From an uncultured Verrucomicrobiales bacterium (GTDB lineage Bacteria; Verrucomicrobiota; Verrucomicrobiia; Verrucomicrobiales; Akkermansiaceae): a DNA stretch of 12,806 nt. Location of the stretch: contig CALCWC010000003.1 of NCBI GenBank assembly GCA_937905985.1, positions 1-12,806 on the forward strand, read 5' to 3'. A program made the position numbers and the translations under genes. Positions 12,529 through 12,806 of this stretch are shown here, one piece after another. Numbering within the stretch: position 1 is the first letter of the stretch; every line of letters starts with the position of its first letter. The notes below the pieces were generated by a model that saw only the letters and a list, made by a program, of their open reading frames with translations, was not told the DNA's origin and searched no databases.

Positions 12529-12566
12529 GAGCGGAGGTGATGAGTGCGAGCGGAGGTGATGGGTGT
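12529..12566. repeat. 19-base tandem duplication (GAGCGGAGGTGATGAGTGC)
   Basis: Copies at 12529-12547 and 12548-12566 match at 17 of 19 bases. They lie in the GC-rich core between the inverted heptamer arrays. GCGGAGGTG of the second copy can pair with CACATCCGC at 12586-12594 (8 of 9). Confidence 0.85.
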
Positions 12567-12637
12567 GCCGATCAAACCGCCCCGCCACATCCGCAGGGCA
12601 ATATGGCTCACCCTTTGCCAATCACGCCATGAACGCT

Positions 12638-12658
12638 AACAAATTCTAAATTCTAAAT
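12638..12658. repeat. Three inverted heptamer repeats (TCTAAAT), right arm
   Basis: AACAAAT, TCTAAAT, TCTAAAT is the inverse of the left heptamer array. The two arms enclose a GC-rich core of 112 bases (12526-12637). Together they form a composite inverted-repeat element between the M42 gene and the transposase-like gene. Confidence 0.8.
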
Positions 12659-12695
12659 CACTGCCGTCCCATAAAATTTCGAGAAGGCACAAAAA

Positions 12696-12764
12696 AGTGG
12701 TGGTAGGTTTTGCCAATTACACTCATAATTGGCGTATATGAAAAACCAAAAAACCACCACCACT
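12696..12764 (+). promoter_or_regulatory. Segmented hairpin enclosing the start codon of the transposase-like gene
   Basis: Three nested paired segments: 12696-12704 with 12756-12764 (AGTGGTGGT/ACCACCACT, 9 bp), 12706-12711 with 12742-12747 (GGTTTT/AAAACC, 6 bp), and 12712-12719 with 12726-12733 (GCCAATTA/TAATTGGC, 8 bp, loop CACTCA). The ATG at 12738-12740 lies in an internal bulge. In an mRNA this would hide the start, as known for several insertion sequences that silence read-through transcripts. Confidence 0.6.
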
Positions 12765-12806
12765 GCAGGAAGATTATCAGTTCTCACCCAGCTTTGCAAC
12801 CTTATT
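12738..12806 (+). CDS. Start of a probable IS4-type transposase (truncated by the window end)
   Basis: The frame opens at ATG 12738 and runs off the window after 23 codons: MKNQKTTTTAGRLSVLTQLC then N-L-I. The stretch from RLSVLTQLC onward resembles the N-terminal helix of IS4-family transposases with a DUF4372-type N-terminal domain, but 23 residues cannot prove it. Supporting context: it is preceded by a start-hiding hairpin and an AT-rich intergenic region, as expected at the left end of an insertion sequence. No terminal inverted repeat can be defined because the right end is outside the window. Confidence 0.5.
   Translation, partial: MKNQKTTTTAGRLSVLTQLCNLI

Noticed and set aside
12540..12632. 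A 30-codon frame starting ATG AGT GCG after GGAGGTG
   Set aside because: The SD-like GGAGG is only two bases from the ATG and is part of a 19-base tandem duplication; the translation (MSASGGDGCADQT...) resembles nothing known to me.
1..12806. tRNA or rRNA genes
   Set aside because: I saw no cloverleaf with a T-loop GTTCGA-type core and no rRNA signature on either strand, though a covariance search was not possible.

Overview
The window is a GC-rich bacterial chromosome segment (by eye about 60% G+C in the genes), with two AT-rich islands at 10.8-11.4 kb and 12.48-12.74 kb. Start codons generally lack Shine-Dalgarno sequences. The protein set (LpxL-like acyltransferase, two peptidoglycan enzymes with lipoprotein signals, an Akkermansia-like secreted helical protein) suggests a Gram-negative member of the Verrucomicrobiota, perhaps close to Akkermansia. 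That placement is inference; no marker gene is present.

Layout. 1-84: at least 14 copies of the hexamer TCCTAA, running off the left edge. 81-7309, minus strand: a secreted protein of unknown function, an ApaG-domain protein, ribulose-phosphate 3-epimerase (rpe) and a VC0807-type membrane protein form one run (7309 down to 4407). A D-Ala-D-Ala carboxypeptidase-like lipoprotein follows with its own promoter and terminator. Then comes a three-gene envelope cluster (one-TM protein, small lipoprotein, and an LpxL-type acyltransferase fused to a GT9-like domain). 7310-7462: divergent intergenic region with two overlapping, opposed sigma70-type promoters. 7463-10928, plus strand: a YkuD L,D-transpeptidase lipoprotein with an arginine-rich tail, purD, and 10 bases later an AlbA_2/RecG-like ATP-binding regulator. 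10929-11374: AT-rich, repeat-rich debris. 11408-12484: an M42 metallo-aminopeptidase. 12484-12658: heptamer repeats in inverted orientation around a GC-rich core. 12738-end: the first 23 codons of a probable IS4-type transposase preceded by a strong hairpin.

Theme. Much of the minus strand, plus the L,D-transpeptidase, is envelope biology: lipid A/LPS-type modification, peptidoglycan trimming and cross-linking. purD, rpe and the M42 peptidase are housekeeping.

The least ordinary part is 10.8-11.4 kb. The last 38 or so codons of the AlbA_2/RecG-like gene change abruptly to AT-rich codon use. After its amber stop the same frame stays open through five perfect copies of GATACTGTAAAT (Asp-Thr-Val-Asn). 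Two further families of about 12-base repeats (Leu-Asp-Cys-Lys type and Cys-Val-Lys-Asn/Cys-Thr-Asn type) follow. This looks like a variable or exchanged 3' end of a defence/regulatory ATPase gene with leftover C-terminal cassettes. Whether it is an active variation system cannot be told from one sequence.
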